Below are positions 1 through 8,976 of a stretch of DNA of 64,000 bases, one piece after another. This stretch comes from Acidobacteriota bacterium. GTDB taxonomy: Bacteria; Acidobacteriota; Terriglobia; Acidiferrales; UBA7541. Position 1 is the stretch's first letter, and each line of letters opens with the position of its first letter. Made by a program: the position numbers and the translations under genes. The stretch is taken from contig JABCZG010000005.1 of assembly GCA_013289835.1 (NCBI GenBank), forward strand, positions 62,001-126,000, read 5' to 3'. The notes beneath the pieces are model-generated. The model saw nothing but the letters and a program-made list of their open reading frames with translations, did no database searches and was not told the origin of the DNA.

Positions 1-719
1 AACGAACTTTCGCCGTGGCGCGCGCGGCGGTCGGCTAGAAGAACGGTTTCGAGCCAGCTGTGGGAACTGAGGCAGGCTTCGAAGGCGTAGTCCGTTGGGT
101 CGCTGATAAAGACGGCGTCATTAGGCCGCATGGGGAAGAAGGAAGAAAAGCGGTCAATCAGCGTGGTTCCGAAACGTTCGTTGATGCCGGTCTGGCCGCT
201 GAGGTGGCCGTCGAAATTATCTGTGGTGTTGAAGGGGTCGTGGGCCTCGGCCACGTAGTTCGCGAGGATGGCGGCGTCCACTCTTGCGTCATCCCACTTG
301 CCGGCCTTCATGGCTTCCGTCAGTTTTTCGCTGTAGACGCCGATCTGCCAGGGAAGCAGACCGTTGGCGTCCAGTTTCGCCTTGCCAAATTTGGTGACAG
401 CGGCTTTGTATTCGCGGGGGAGCGCCTCGAAAGGAAATCGGCCGTACCTGTCGAGAAACAGGAAATGATTGTGGCGCTCCAGGGGGGATTTTGCGATGGA
501 GTCGAGAGGGTCGGTTACGTGCTGGACGAGCACGCCGCGACTTGATTCGAAAAAGAACCGGATGTCAGACGGCAGAGTGTCGATTGCCTTGTTCACGACC
601 AGGCGCTGGCCGTTCCTTCCCCAGGCACGCGATGCTTGAGCAGAAGTCAGGAAAAGCACGAAGACCGCAAGCGAGGACGCGGCTCGTTTACAAGGATGGT
701 GATAAGCCCACCGTTGCAT
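1..719 (-). CDS. Exported zinc-dependent phospholipase C / S1-P1 nuclease-like protein, 3' part cut by window edge
   Basis: The frame is open from an ATG at 719 to the window edge (at least 239 codons). A GAGGGA ribosome site lies 8 nt upstream. The N-terminus is a signal peptide ending near ASRA, so the mature protein would begin with Trp33 (WGRNGQRLVVNKAID), as in zinc PLC/P1 nucleases where the N-terminal Trp helps bind metal. The patterns HNHFLFLDRYG and NYVAEAHDPFNTT followed by GHLSGQTGINERF also fit this fold. Several positions that are His or Asp ligands in the family are Gln38, Asn154, Glu158, Asn164 and Asn180 here, so activity is doubtful. It lies 13 nt behind the amino-acid permease and is probably cotranscribed with it. 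The fold call is from motif memory; the C-terminus is missing. Confidence 0.7.
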   Translation of the reverse strand, partial: MQRWAYHHPCKRAASSLAVFVLFLTSAQASRAWGRNGQRLVVNKAIDTLPSDIRFFFESSRGVLVQHVTDPLDSIAKSPLERHNHFLFLDRYGRFPFEALPREYKAAVTKFGKAKLDANGLLPWQIGVYSEKLTEAMKAGKWDDARVDAAILANYVAEAHDPFNTTDNFDGHLSGQTGINERFGTTLIDRFSSFFPMRPNDAVFISDPTDYAFEACLSSHSWLETVLLADRRARHGESS

Positions 720-732
720 TCTGCAATTCCCT

Positions 733-2268
733 CTAAACGCGATTGGCCGCTCTCAACGTACTGTGCTTCCGGCCATAAAAAGAATAAAGCACCAGCCCCA
801 GGATCATCCAGACAAAGAAGCGGATCCAATTCATGATCGGCAGGCCCGCCATCAGCAGGACGCACGTGATGATCGTAAGAGCCGGCGCGAGTGGACCGCC
901 CGGAGCGCGGAAAGCGCGCGGCCTATCCGGCTCGCGATAGCGCAGAATCAGCACTCCTCCCGCTACCAGAGCGAACGCGAACAGCGTGCCGATGTTCGAG
1001 AGATCGGCGAGCGTTCCAATATCGAGAAGGCCTGCGGGAATTCCGACCACGAATCCGGCCATCCAGGTGGAAAAGTCTGGCGTTTGAAAACGTGGATGCA
1101 CGCGGCTGAATATTTTTGGAAACAGGCCGTCGCGCGACATCGCGAACCAGACGCGCGCTTGCCCGAGCTGGAAAACCAACAGGGAAGAGATCATGCCCAT
1201 CAATGCGCCGATCAGAACGATCAGGCGAACACCGGTGAAATGAAGTTTCCTGAGGGTGTTCACAACGGGCGCGGCGTCGTCCACCAGGGTGTCCCACTTC
1301 ACCAGTCCCGTAAGCACCACCACCACCGCTATGTAGAGCAGAGTGCAGATGATTAGAGTTGCGATGATACCAATGGGCAGATCGCGCTGGGGGTTTTTAC
1401 ATTCCTCGGCAGCGGTCGAGACGGAGTCGAACCCGATGTAAGTGAAGAATACGATCGAGCCGCCTGTCAATATGCCGGGCCAGCCATTCGGGGCGAAGGG
1501 ATGATAGTTCGCGGGAATAATCAATTTTGACGCGAAGGTCACGAACACCAGGATGGCGACAATTTTCAGAAACACCATGATGTTGTTGGTGCGCGCGGAT
1601 TCTTTGATGCCGCGCACCAGGATCACGGTTAGGAGCATCACGATGATGAACGCGGGCCAATTGAATCCCATGTGCCAGCCGGGGCCGTAGAGCATGTTGC
1701 CCTGCAGGTCTGATAATCCTGTGGGGAGATAAGCCGGTGAAATCCAGCGAGGATTTGGATGCACGCCGAACCAGTCGAGCAAGTTGACCATGTGCTGGGA
1801 GAAGCCCACGCTGACGGCCATATTGCTGACGGCGTACTCGAGGATCAAGTCCCAGCCGATAATCCAGGCGACGAGTTCTCCCATGGTGGCATATGTGTAT
1901 GTGTACGCACTGCCGGCAATTGGAATCATCGCGGCGAGCTCGGCGTAGCACACCGACGCGAATCCACAGGCGATGGCGACGAGGACAAACGAGAGAGCAA
2001 TCGCAGGCCCCGCGCCGGGGCGTCCGAACGAAGCGGAATGGTGAATCAAATATTCAAGAAGAGGGGCGTTCAGGATGGAAGAGGCTTGAAACTTTTGTCC
2101 CGCGATGGCCGTGCCGACGATCGTAAAAATGCCCGAGCCGATGACCGCGCCAATTCCCAGCGAAGTCAGGCTCAGCCAGCCAAGTGACTTTTTTAATCGG
2201 ACTTCCGCATTTTCCGAATCCGAAAGAAGTTGATCGATGCTCTTGCAACAGAAGAGGTCTGATCCCAC
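733..2268 (-). CDS. APC-family amino-acid permease (cationic amino acid transporter type)
   Basis: A 511-residue inner-membrane secondary transporter of the amino acid-polyamine-organocation superfamily. After a short cytoplasmic N-terminus the first helix carries the family motif GIGAVIGSGIFTIVG, which forms the substrate backbone site in APC transporters. About twelve or more hydrophobic helices follow, and the motif FFTYIGFDSVSTAAEE in mid-protein is typical of the CAT/YfnA-like branch. The length fits CAT-like bacterial permeases. Substrate cannot be fixed from sequence; a basic or neutral amino acid with proton coupling is likely. The gene stands downstream of the helicase and 13 nt before the phospholipase-like gene. 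Confidence 0.9.
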   Translation of the reverse strand: MGSDLFCCKSIDQLLSDSENAEVRLKKSLGWLSLTSLGIGAVIGSGIFTIVGTAIAGQKFQASSILNAPLLEYLIHHSASFGRPGAGPAIALSFVLVAIACGFASVCYAELAAMIPIAGSAYTYTYATMGELVAWIIGWDLILEYAVSNMAVSVGFSQHMVNLLDWFGVHPNPRWISPAYLPTGLSDLQGNMLYGPGWHMGFNWPAFIIVMLLTVILVRGIKESARTNNIMVFLKIVAILVFVTFASKLIIPANYHPFAPNGWPGILTGGSIVFFTYIGFDSVSTAAEECKNPQRDLPIGIIATLIICTLLYIAVVVVLTGLVKWDTLVDDAAPVVNTLRKLHFTGVRLIVLIGALMGMISSLLVFQLGQARVWFAMSRDGLFPKIFSRVHPRFQTPDFSTWMAGFVVGIPAGLLDIGTLADLSNIGTLFAFALVAGGVLILRYREPDRPRAFRAPGGPLAPALTIITCVLLMAGLPIMNWIRFFVWMILGLVLYSFYGRKHSTLRAANRV

Positions 2269-2416
2269 CCATGCACTCCGATCGCGTCCGGGCAGTCCGG
2301 AAGCCTGACGTCATTCGAAACGGTCTTGGGGAACGAAGCTGGGCCTCAATGTACCCTGAGACGCCCCGGCACGCAACTTGTTGGCGCAGGCCGTGTTCCG
2401 CGCCAGCTCTTAGGCG

Positions 2417-4678
2417 TTACGCCTGTTCGAGCTGTGCGTACCGCTCGATAAACTTCTTGGTTCCGCGGCCCGGAAAACTGACCGAGATGCGGCGATCCTC
2501 GTCGTCGCCTTCGACGCCCACAACTGTCCCAACGCCGTAACTTGGGTGGCGCACTTTTCTGCCGAGCATGGGATTGGCGTCGCCACCTCGCTTGACTGCG
2601 GGACGCCCAAATGACGGAGAGCTTGCCTGGCGCCGTGGTGCGGGGGTCGCCGGTTTTGTTTCGCCGCGCACGCGCCGCAAGAATTCTTCGGGCGAATACG
2701 AATACTCCGGGTCAGGTTCGTAGCGGCGTTTTTCCCCGATTTCAGCCATCGAACCGCGGACGGTGTCTACTAGTTCGCTGGGGATTTCTGCCAGGAAGCG
2801 CGACGGCAGGGACGCGCGCAGTTGCTGCTCGTTTCCAAAAATGCGCCGGTAGACGGCGCGCGTCATCGTCAGAGACCGCCGTGCGCGCGTCATTCCCACG
2901 TAGACCAGGCGCCGCTCTTCTTCGACGCCTTTGTCTTCGTTCAAGGCGCGGCTGTGCGGGCAGATGCCCTCTTCCATGCCAGTCAGGAACACGTGGTCGA
3001 ATTCCAGCCCTTTTGTGCTGTGAAGCGTAATTAATGTCGCGCCAGGTTTGCCGTCATATTGATCGGCGTCGCTGACCAGCGCCGCGCCGTCCAGAAAGTC
3101 GGTAAACGTTTCGCCGGCCTCCATGCTTTCAGCGACGGCGCGCGTGAGTTCCTCCAGATTTTCGATTCGTGCTACGTCTTCGGGCGTGTTGCGGTCTTTG
3201 AGCATCTCCATGTAGCCGGATTCTTCCAGAACCGTTCGCAGGAACTCGGCCGGCTCCTTCTCCGCTAACGCCACTTGGAGTTTGCCAATGAGATCGCGGA
3301 ACGCGCGCAACGGCGTAACGGCGCGGCCCGCCGAAGCGCCGGAGACGAACTTTTCGATCGCGGCCCACAGCGATGACCCGTCCACGCGTGCTGCCTCTCG
3401 CAAGGCATCCACTGTGGTCTTGCCAATCCCGCGCGGGGGCACGTTGAGGACGCGCAACAAAGAAATATCGTCTTCGGGATGCATGGCCAGCCGGACGTAG
3501 GCCAACGCATCTTTCACTTCCGCGCGATTGTAGAAACTGAATCCGCCGACGAGCTTGTAACGCAGGCCGCGCCGCCGGAACACCTCTTCGAAAGCGCGCG
3601 ACTGGAAATTGGTGCGGTATTCCACGGCGCATGTCTGATCGGAATCGTCGTTGATGATGCGCTCGAGTTCACCCGCGACGAATTCCGCCTCGGCCTGCGC
3701 GTCCCGCGCTTCGAAATACTTAAGGTTGATTCCCTCGCCCTTTTCCGCGCTGAGGGATTTTCCCAGGCGCTCCGGATTGTTGGCCACGACCGCGCCGGCG
3801 GCGTTGAGAATTTGCTGTGTCGAGCGGTAATTGCGTTCCAGCTTGACGATGCGCGCTGCCGGAAAGTCTCGCGAAAAACTAAGCAGGATGGAGACATCCG
3901 CGCCGCGCCACCGATAAATGGATTGGTCCTCGTCGCCTACCACGCAAACATTTTGCTGAGGTCCTGTGAGCAGCCGCATTAGTTCGTACTGCACACGGTT
4001 AGTATCCTGGTATTCGTCTACGTGGATGTATTGGAAGCGCGCTTGCCACTTCATTCGTGTAGCCGTGGATTCCCGCAACAATCGAGCCGAACGCAAAAGG
4101 AGATCATCAAAATCCAGTGCCTTGCTATCCTGAAGCAACTTTTCATACGCGGCAAAAATATCAGCCGTGCGGCGCCCATTTTGGTCAAACGCTTCGGCGC
4201 GCATTTGCTCAGAGCTTTGTCCATGATTTTTTGCGTAGCTGATGCGGCTCAGGACGTTGCGAGGCGTCAGGCTGTCGTCATCAATCTGCAGCTTGGCCAT
4301 TGCGAGTTTTACAGCGGCAAGTTGATCGTCATCGTCGTAGATGGAGAAGTCCCGGGGAAGTCCGGCCGCTGCCGCTTCGCGCCGCAGAAGCCGCGCGCAG
4401 AGTGAATGAAAAGTCGAAAGCCAGGGCTGCGCGGGCGGAATCCCTGCGCGCAGCAGCAGTTCCGAGACGCGATTGCGCATCTCTTCCGCGGCTTTGTTCG
4501 TGAAGGTGACTGCAAGGACAGCTTCAGCGGGCACGCCGTTGGCTATCAGATTGGCCATGCGATAGGTGATGGCCCGCGTCTTGCCCGTACCGGCGCCTGC
4601 CAGGATCAACACAGGGCCTTCGACCGTTTCCGCTGCAAGCCGCTGCTCAGGATTCAATTCGTCGAGGAGATTCAGCAT
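2417..4678 (-). CDS. pcrA: ATP-dependent DNA helicase PcrA/UvrD (superfamily 1)
   Basis: A 753-residue 3'-5' SF1 helicase acting in nucleotide excision and mismatch repair or in clearing RecA and replication blocks. The N-terminus has the Q-motif region LNPEQRLA and Walker A GAGTGKTRA. Motif II is VDEYQDTN, followed by GDEDQSIYRWRGAD (motif III). Motifs IV-VI include LITLHSTKGLEFDHVFLTG and VYVGMTRARRSL. The C-terminal tail has a KVRHPSYGVGTVVGVEG segment, the Tudor-like RNA-polymerase-binding region typical of PcrA. An ATG at 4678 was preferred to a GTG at 4708 because alignment to the family starts at LNLLDELNPEQ; the ribosome site is weak for either. Confidence 0.95.
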   Translation of the reverse strand: MLNLLDELNPEQRLAAETVEGPVLILAGAGTGKTRAITYRMANLIANGVPAEAVLAVTFTNKAAEEMRNRVSELLLRAGIPPAQPWLSTFHSLCARLLRREAAAAGLPRDFSIYDDDDQLAAVKLAMAKLQIDDDSLTPRNVLSRISYAKNHGQSSEQMRAEAFDQNGRRTADIFAAYEKLLQDSKALDFDDLLLRSARLLRESTATRMKWQARFQYIHVDEYQDTNRVQYELMRLLTGPQQNVCVVGDEDQSIYRWRGADVSILLSFSRDFPAARIVKLERNYRSTQQILNAAGAVVANNPERLGKSLSAEKGEGINLKYFEARDAQAEAEFVAGELERIINDDSDQTCAVEYRTNFQSRAFEEVFRRRGLRYKLVGGFSFYNRAEVKDALAYVRLAMHPEDDISLLRVLNVPPRGIGKTTVDALREAARVDGSSLWAAIEKFVSGASAGRAVTPLRAFRDLIGKLQVALAEKEPAEFLRTVLEESGYMEMLKDRNTPEDVARIENLEELTRAVAESMEAGETFTDFLDGAALVSDADQYDGKPGATLITLHSTKGLEFDHVFLTGMEEGICPHSRALNEDKGVEEERRLVYVGMTRARRSLTMTRAVYRRIFGNEQQLRASLPSRFLAEIPSELVDTVRGSMAEIGEKRRYEPDPEYSYSPEEFLRRVRGETKPATPAPRRQASSPSFGRPAVKRGGDANPMLGRKVRHPSYGVGTVVGVEGDDEDRRISVSFPGRGTKKFIERYAQLEQA

Positions 4679-4794
4679 TTTTCCGGGGTGGTGAGTGAAA
4701 GTCTGCACAAGTCATGGTAGCCGAGCGGAACGAGCGGCGCAAACCAGCTGAAATTGGTCGCACGGTTTTTCGCAGGCTTCGTTGACGCTTGTGC

Positions 4795-5445
4795 TTAGAT
4801 CTGTCCCGGCCGGCTCAAGTCAATCTCGAAGTACGTCAGCGACCGGTTCTTCTGCATCACCAGTATGTCCGGGATGTAGAGATGAGCGGTGCTCAAAAGG
4901 TCGAACTGTCCTTGCAAATCAAAGTAGAGCAGCCCTTGAATGGTGCTGTGCGGAGCGGAGACATTGGTTGGAATCGCCGCATTCTGGGCTTGCGTCTGCA
5001 GTTCCGTCCAGTTCTTGTCCTTTCCGGTTTTCGGCGCGCCTGCCGGAACAGGAAAAGGGAATTTCCTTTTCGCGGTCGGGTCCTTGGCGCCCGGCCTCAA
5101 CACGGCGTCCGCCAACTCCCCGGCGGTAAGAGGCGTTAGTTCTTGCCGGTTGTCTTCTTCGATGGCCACTGACATGCGGATGCGATCGAGGTTTATTTTC
5201 ACGCTGTCGTCTGAATCGTTTCGAAAGGCGACCTGCACCGCGAGGACTCCAGCCGCATAGGGCGACTTTTTCGGGAATTTCTCCTTGTAGAGACGCACGT
5301 CCGTCCACGGCGTGGCTGAAATGGTCATTCCTTCGTGGGACTGCAGCGAGGCGGTCTTCATCGAAGCGGGCTGCTGGGTGCCACCGGGAATCGCCACAAC
5401 CAGGCACAATCCAAGAAAGGGAAGGAAGACGGTTAGTTTTCGCAT
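4795..5445 (-). CDS. Secreted protein of unknown function
   Basis: A 216-residue protein beginning with a clear signal peptide (MRKLTVFLPFLGLCLVVAIP). The body has no motif I recognise. It contains a beta-rich stretch (AVQVAFRNDSDDSVKINLDRIRMSVAI, then LTPLTAGELADAVL), which resembles DUF4352-like immunoglobulin-type extracellular folds that carry extra conserved-residue loops; this is only a resemblance. The ATG at 5445 was chosen because an upstream extension would put a non-hydrophobic peptide before the signal sequence. It is divergent from waaA across 120 bp. The C-terminal end (TYFEIDLSRPGQI) shows no anchor, so a periplasmic product is likely. Confidence 0.75.
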   Translation of the reverse strand: MRKLTVFLPFLGLCLVVAIPGGTQQPASMKTASLQSHEGMTISATPWTDVRLYKEKFPKKSPYAAGVLAVQVAFRNDSDDSVKINLDRIRMSVAIEEDNRQELTPLTAGELADAVLRPGAKDPTAKRKFPFPVPAGAPKTGKDKNWTELQTQAQNAAIPTNVSAPHSTIQGLLYFDLQGQFDLLSTAHLYIPDILVMQKNRSLTYFEIDLSRPGQI

Positions 5446-5450
5446 GTGGT

Positions 5451-5456
5451 TATAAT
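5451..5456 (+). promoter_or_regulatory. Candidate -10 box for the LPS core operon
   Basis: A perfect TATAAT lies in the divergent gap about 109 nt upstream of the waaA GTG. No convincing -35 is seen 16-18 nt upstream. The opposite strand reads TATTATAAC just before the ATG of the secreted protein, so the box could serve either direction. Confidence 0.3.
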
Positions 5457-5564
5457 AGACTTTTCCTATCTCGACGCCTTCGATTCCTGGGGGACTTGCA
5501 GGGTTGCCCTGCGTTGCGCACCGCCCGCGGCTGGCGGAGCGTGGACAGACCGGAGCCACGTTTC

Positions 5565-6929
5565 GTGTATTTCATTTATAGCCTACTCATGGGCTTTGCA
5601 GCCCTTTTGCTCGCGCCCTACTGGGTCGTGAAGGGGCTTCGCCAGGGCAAGTATTTATCCAATTTGGGCGAGCGTCTGGGGTTCTCGTTTCCAGCGCTCG
5701 AGAAGTTGTCCGCGCAGCGCCCTGGTGCAATTTGGATTCACGCTGTTTCCGTGGGGGAGGCGCTCTCCGGCATTACTTTGGCTCGGCGTTTGAAGGAAGC
5801 GTATCCCGATCGTCCGCTGATCATCTCCACGACCACTATCACGGGGCAGCAGCTTGCGCGGGAACGCATGCCCTTTGCCGACGCCATCATTTATTTTCCG
5901 CTCGACTGGATGTTCTGCGTGCGCCGCGCGATGAAGGCGGTGCAACCATCGCTTGTTCTGGTGCTTGAGACGGAGATCTGGCCGAATTTTCTGCGGGAGG
6001 CGCGAAGCCGGAATGTGCCCGTTCTTTTCGTAAGCGGGCGGATTTCCGACCGGTCGTTTGCTCGATACCAGAAATATCTCGGCGTGTTCGGCTTCTTCCT
6101 TCAGCCTTTCTTGAAGGATGCCCTCTCGAACGCCAGCGCTTTTTTCATGCAGAGCGAGCAGGATGCTGAACGCATCCGTTTACTCGGAGCGCCTGTTGAG
6201 CGCTTATTCGTCAGCGGAAATTTGAAGTACGACTTGGAGCTTCCGGCTTCGACGCCGATTGCGAATTGGCTGGAGGCGGAGACAAAACGCAGCGGCCGTT
6301 CGCCGATCATCGTGGCAGGCAGTGTGGTTGCTACGGAAGAGCCTTTGGCGCTCATCGCGTTTGGGACGTTGCAGGGCGAGTATCCCAAGGCGCTGCTCGT
6401 ACTGGCGCCGCGCAAGCCGGAGCGATTTGATGCGGCAGCGGAGTTCATTGACGAATCGCACCGGAAATTCATCCGGCGCTCGCAGTTGCCGGTTCCCGCG
6501 GCACAGTCGCAGGGAGGCGCACCTCTCAATGCCTCCATCATTCCCGATGATGTGACCGTGTTTTTGCTCGACAGCATTGGGGAACTCGCCTCACTGTACC
6601 GTTTGGCGGACGGCGCATTTGTCGGGGGTTCGCTGGTTCCTTCCGGTGGCCATAATATTCTGGAGCCTGCGGCCTTCGGAAAAATTCCCGTGTTCGGGCC
6701 CTCGATGGAAAACTTTTCGGAAATGGCTTCGCGCTTTGTGGCTGCGAACGCAGCGGTGCAGGTGGAAAGCCCGGAGGACGTCGGCGTGGCGTGGATCGAG
6801 TTTTTTCGCAACCCCGAGCGGACGAAAACAATGGGCGAGACCGCGAGGAACCTGGTGGAAAGCAGCCGCGGCGCTACCAATCGGGCGATGAATGAAATTG
6901 CCAAACATTTGAATGGTCCTACGCGATGA
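5565..6929 (+). CDS. waaA: 3-deoxy-D-manno-octulosonic acid (Kdo) transferase
   Basis: A 454-residue GT-B glycosyltransferase of the inner membrane that transfers Kdo from CMP-Kdo to the lipid A precursor. The N-terminus is a single hydrophobic anchor (YFIYSLLMGFAALLLAPYWVV) followed by the typical NLGERLGF. The catalytic-Glu motif is IWIHAVSVGEALS, then STTTITGQQLA and PLDWMFCVRRAMKAVQPSLVLVLETEIWPNF. The C-terminal donor domain has FVGGSLVPSGGHNILEPAAFGKIPVFGPSMENF. I chose the GTG at 5565, which has GGAG 9 nt upstream and gives the usual N-terminus; an ATG at 5589 and a TTG at 5496 are alternatives. Its stop overlaps the lpxK start (ATGA). It heads the LPS operon. Confidence 0.95.
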   Translation: MYFIYSLLMGFAALLLAPYWVVKGLRQGKYLSNLGERLGFSFPALEKLSAQRPGAIWIHAVSVGEALSGITLARRLKEAYPDRPLIISTTTITGQQLARERMPFADAIIYFPLDWMFCVRRAMKAVQPSLVLVLETEIWPNFLREARSRNVPVLFVSGRISDRSFARYQKYLGVFGFFLQPFLKDALSNASAFFMQSEQDAERIRLLGAPVERLFVSGNLKYDLELPASTPIANWLEAETKRSGRSPIIVAGSVVATEEPLALIAFGTLQGEYPKALLVLAPRKPERFDAAAEFIDESHRKFIRRSQLPVPAAQSQGGAPLNASIIPDDVTVFLLDSIGELASLYRLADGAFVGGSLVPSGGHNILEPAAFGKIPVFGPSMENFSEMASRFVAANAAVQVESPEDVGVAWIEFFRNPERTKTMGETARNLVESSRGATNRAMNEIAKHLNGPTR

Positions 6930-7933
6930 AGTTGTCGCCGCTGTTGCGGATGCTGCTTTGGCCTTTCTCGCTGCTGTATGGTATCGGTGTGCGCCTGCGC
7001 GTTTTTCTTTATGAGCGCGGGTGGCTCGAGCGCAAACGCCTGAATGCGCCGGTCATCAGCGTCGGCAACCTGACGGTGGGCGGCACCGGCAAGACCCCCA
7101 TGGTAATCTGGCTCGCTGAACAATTTCTGGGCGACGGGAAGCGCGTCGCAATTCTCAGCCGTGGTTACCGCGGTGCAGATGGCACCAGCGACGAAATTGA
7201 ATTGATGAAATTTCGTCTCCAAGGCCGCGTTTCGTTTGGCGTGGGCAAAGATCGTTTCGCGGAAGGCCAGCGCCTTGAATCGCGGCAGCCCGTGGATGTA
7301 TTTCTCCTGGACGACGGCTTCCAGCATTTGCGCCTGGCGCGCGACCTGGACATTCTTTTACTCGATTCATCTCAACAGCTTGGCGGCGAGTCCCTTTTGC
7401 CGGCCGGCTCACTTCGTGAGCCAATATCGGCCATGAGCCGCGCGAACCTGGTTGTTTTTACTAGAACCGAAACGACGCCCGGAGCGATCGAGGCCATCGG
7501 CAAGCTGAATCAGTTTCCCGTTTTCGCGGCGGCCACGCGGCTGCTTGGTTTCCGGCGGCTCGGCGGAGACATTACGTTGCTCTCCTCCAGCGAAATCGGG
7601 ATCGGACCTTTCTTCGCTTTCTGCGGCTTGGGCAATCCAGAAGCTTTTTTTCGCGATCTACGGAACTGGGGGCTGGCGCTCGGAGGGCAGGCAACGTACG
7701 CGGATCACCATCGCTATTCGGAAGCAGAAGTTTTGGAGATAGAGGCGGCAGGGAAGCGGGCCGGGGCGAATGCGTTTGTGACCACGGAAAAGGATGCCCA
7801 AAATCTTCATCAGCGAAAATTCGCGGAAGCTCCTGTTTACGTTGCGGTGATTGACCTGGTTGTGAGTCCTGAAGCGGATTTCAGAAACGCCCTCGATCAA
7901 ACACTCGCGGCCAGGTCGGGAGCCACCGCATGA
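6926..7933 (+). CDS. lpxK: Tetraacyldisaccharide 4'-kinase
   Basis: A 335-residue membrane-associated P-loop kinase that phosphorylates the 4' position of the lipid A disaccharide. It has an N-terminal membrane helix, then PVISVGNLTVGGTGKTPMVIWLA, where GGTGKTP is the Walker A of the LpxK family. SRGYRG, VFLLDDGFQHLRLARDLDILLLD and the later ATYADHHRYSE plus AFVTTEKDAQNL are all signature LpxK stretches. Length matches the family. It is translationally coupled on both sides by ATGA overlaps, to waaA upstream and waaF downstream. Having Kdo transferase and LpxK adjacent is common because they act in sequence. Confidence 0.96.
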   Translation: MKLSPLLRMLLWPFSLLYGIGVRLRVFLYERGWLERKRLNAPVISVGNLTVGGTGKTPMVIWLAEQFLGDGKRVAILSRGYRGADGTSDEIELMKFRLQGRVSFGVGKDRFAEGQRLESRQPVDVFLLDDGFQHLRLARDLDILLLDSSQQLGGESLLPAGSLREPISAMSRANLVVFTRTETTPGAIEAIGKLNQFPVFAAATRLLGFRRLGGDITLLSSSEIGIGPFFAFCGLGNPEAFFRDLRNWGLALGGQATYADHHRYSEAEVLEIEAAGKRAGANAFVTTEKDAQNLHQRKFAEAPVYVAVIDLVVSPEADFRNALDQTLAARSGATA

Positions 7934-8976
7934 AAATTCTTATCCGTGCGACGAACTGGGTCGGCGATGCCATCATGGCGCTGCCTGCACTGCGCGCGGT
8001 ACGCACTCGTTTCCCCGACGCTGAGATTTCCGTTTTGGCGCGGCCGTATGTGGCCGATATCTACCGCGATCAACAAGTCTGCGATCAGCTGATCGAGTAC
8101 GATGCGCAAGGCATTCACGCGGGTATTTCCGGCCGCGAAAGGCTTTTTGCCGAACTTCGCGCACGGAAATTTGATGTGGCGTTGCTCCTCCAGAATGCGT
8201 TTGATGCGGCCTGGCTGGCTTGGCGCGCAGGTATTCCCCAACGAATCGGCTACGCGCGCGATGGCCGCAGTCTACTTCTTACGAACGCGGTGGCTGTTCC
8301 CAAACCCGGCGAGATCCCAGCGCACGAAACGTTTTACTACCTGGAACTTCTCCGCCGCGCGGGGTGGCTTGATTCGCTTTTGGGCGAGACGTTTATTGCG
8401 ATGACTGTTCCCGAAGAGAAGCGCAAGCGAGCCAGTGAGTTTCTTGCCAAAGTGGGTGTGCGTCCGAAAGCGTTGCGCGTGGCCATTGGCGCCGGTGCTT
8501 CCTACGGCTCCGCGAAGTGCTGGCCGCCGGCGCGATTCGCAGAGGTGGCCAATCGTTTGCAGTTGCAATCGGATGCCGACGTCATTTTATTCGGGACCGC
8601 CGCTGAATCCGCTGTCTCTACTGCCATCGCGTCTGAAATGCGGCGTCCGCCCATCGATCTCACCGGGAAAACCACGATTGCTGATCTCCCGTCGCTCCTC
8701 TCGCAATGCCATCTTTTTATCGGCAACGATTCCGGTGCGATGCACGTGGCGGCCGCAGTGGGGCTTCCGGTCGTCGCCGTCTTTGGCCCAACAGATCCGC
8801 TGGGAACCTCGCCGGTCACGCCACGCTGCACGGTGGTGCAGGAAAAGCCTTATTGCAGCCCCTGTTTTCTCCGCCGCTGCCCGACGGATCATCGTTGTAT
8901 GACCAAAGTCACGCCGGAGATGATGGAAGCCGCGGTGCGGACCTGGCTTTTGAAGATTGAGGTGCAGAGTGCCTGA
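7930..8976 (+). CDS. waaF: ADP-heptose:LPS heptosyltransferase II
   Basis: A 348-residue GT-9 family glycosyltransferase that adds the second L-glycero-D-manno-heptose to the inner core. The N-terminus KILIRATNWVGDAIMALPALRAVR matches WaaF (compare the WaaC-type SSLGDIVHTFPA of the later gene). The C-terminal nucleotide-sugar domain contains LFIGNDSGAMHVAAAVGLPVVAVFGPTDP, and the Cys-rich YCSPCFLRRCPTDHRC is characteristic of heptosyltransferase II. It overlaps lpxK by ATGA, and its end overlaps the proposed gmhB start. It works at the cytoplasmic face of the inner membrane. Confidence 0.95.
   Translation: MKILIRATNWVGDAIMALPALRAVRTRFPDAEISVLARPYVADIYRDQQVCDQLIEYDAQGIHAGISGRERLFAELRARKFDVALLLQNAFDAAWLAWRAGIPQRIGYARDGRSLLLTNAVAVPKPGEIPAHETFYYLELLRRAGWLDSLLGETFIAMTVPEEKRKRASEFLAKVGVRPKALRVAIGAGASYGSAKCWPPARFAEVANRLQLQSDADVILFGTAAESAVSTAIASEMRRPPIDLTGKTTIADLPSLLSQCHLFIGNDSGAMHVAAAVGLPVVAVFGPTDPLGTSPVTPRCTVVQEKPYCSPCFLRRCPTDHRCMTKVTPEMMEAAVRTWLLKIEVQSA

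Noticed and set aside
60..545. 161-codon plus-strand frame at the left edge
   Set aside because: It is antisense to the truncated phospholipase-like gene, which has a signal peptide, ribosome site and family motifs; the plus-strand translation has no recognisable features.
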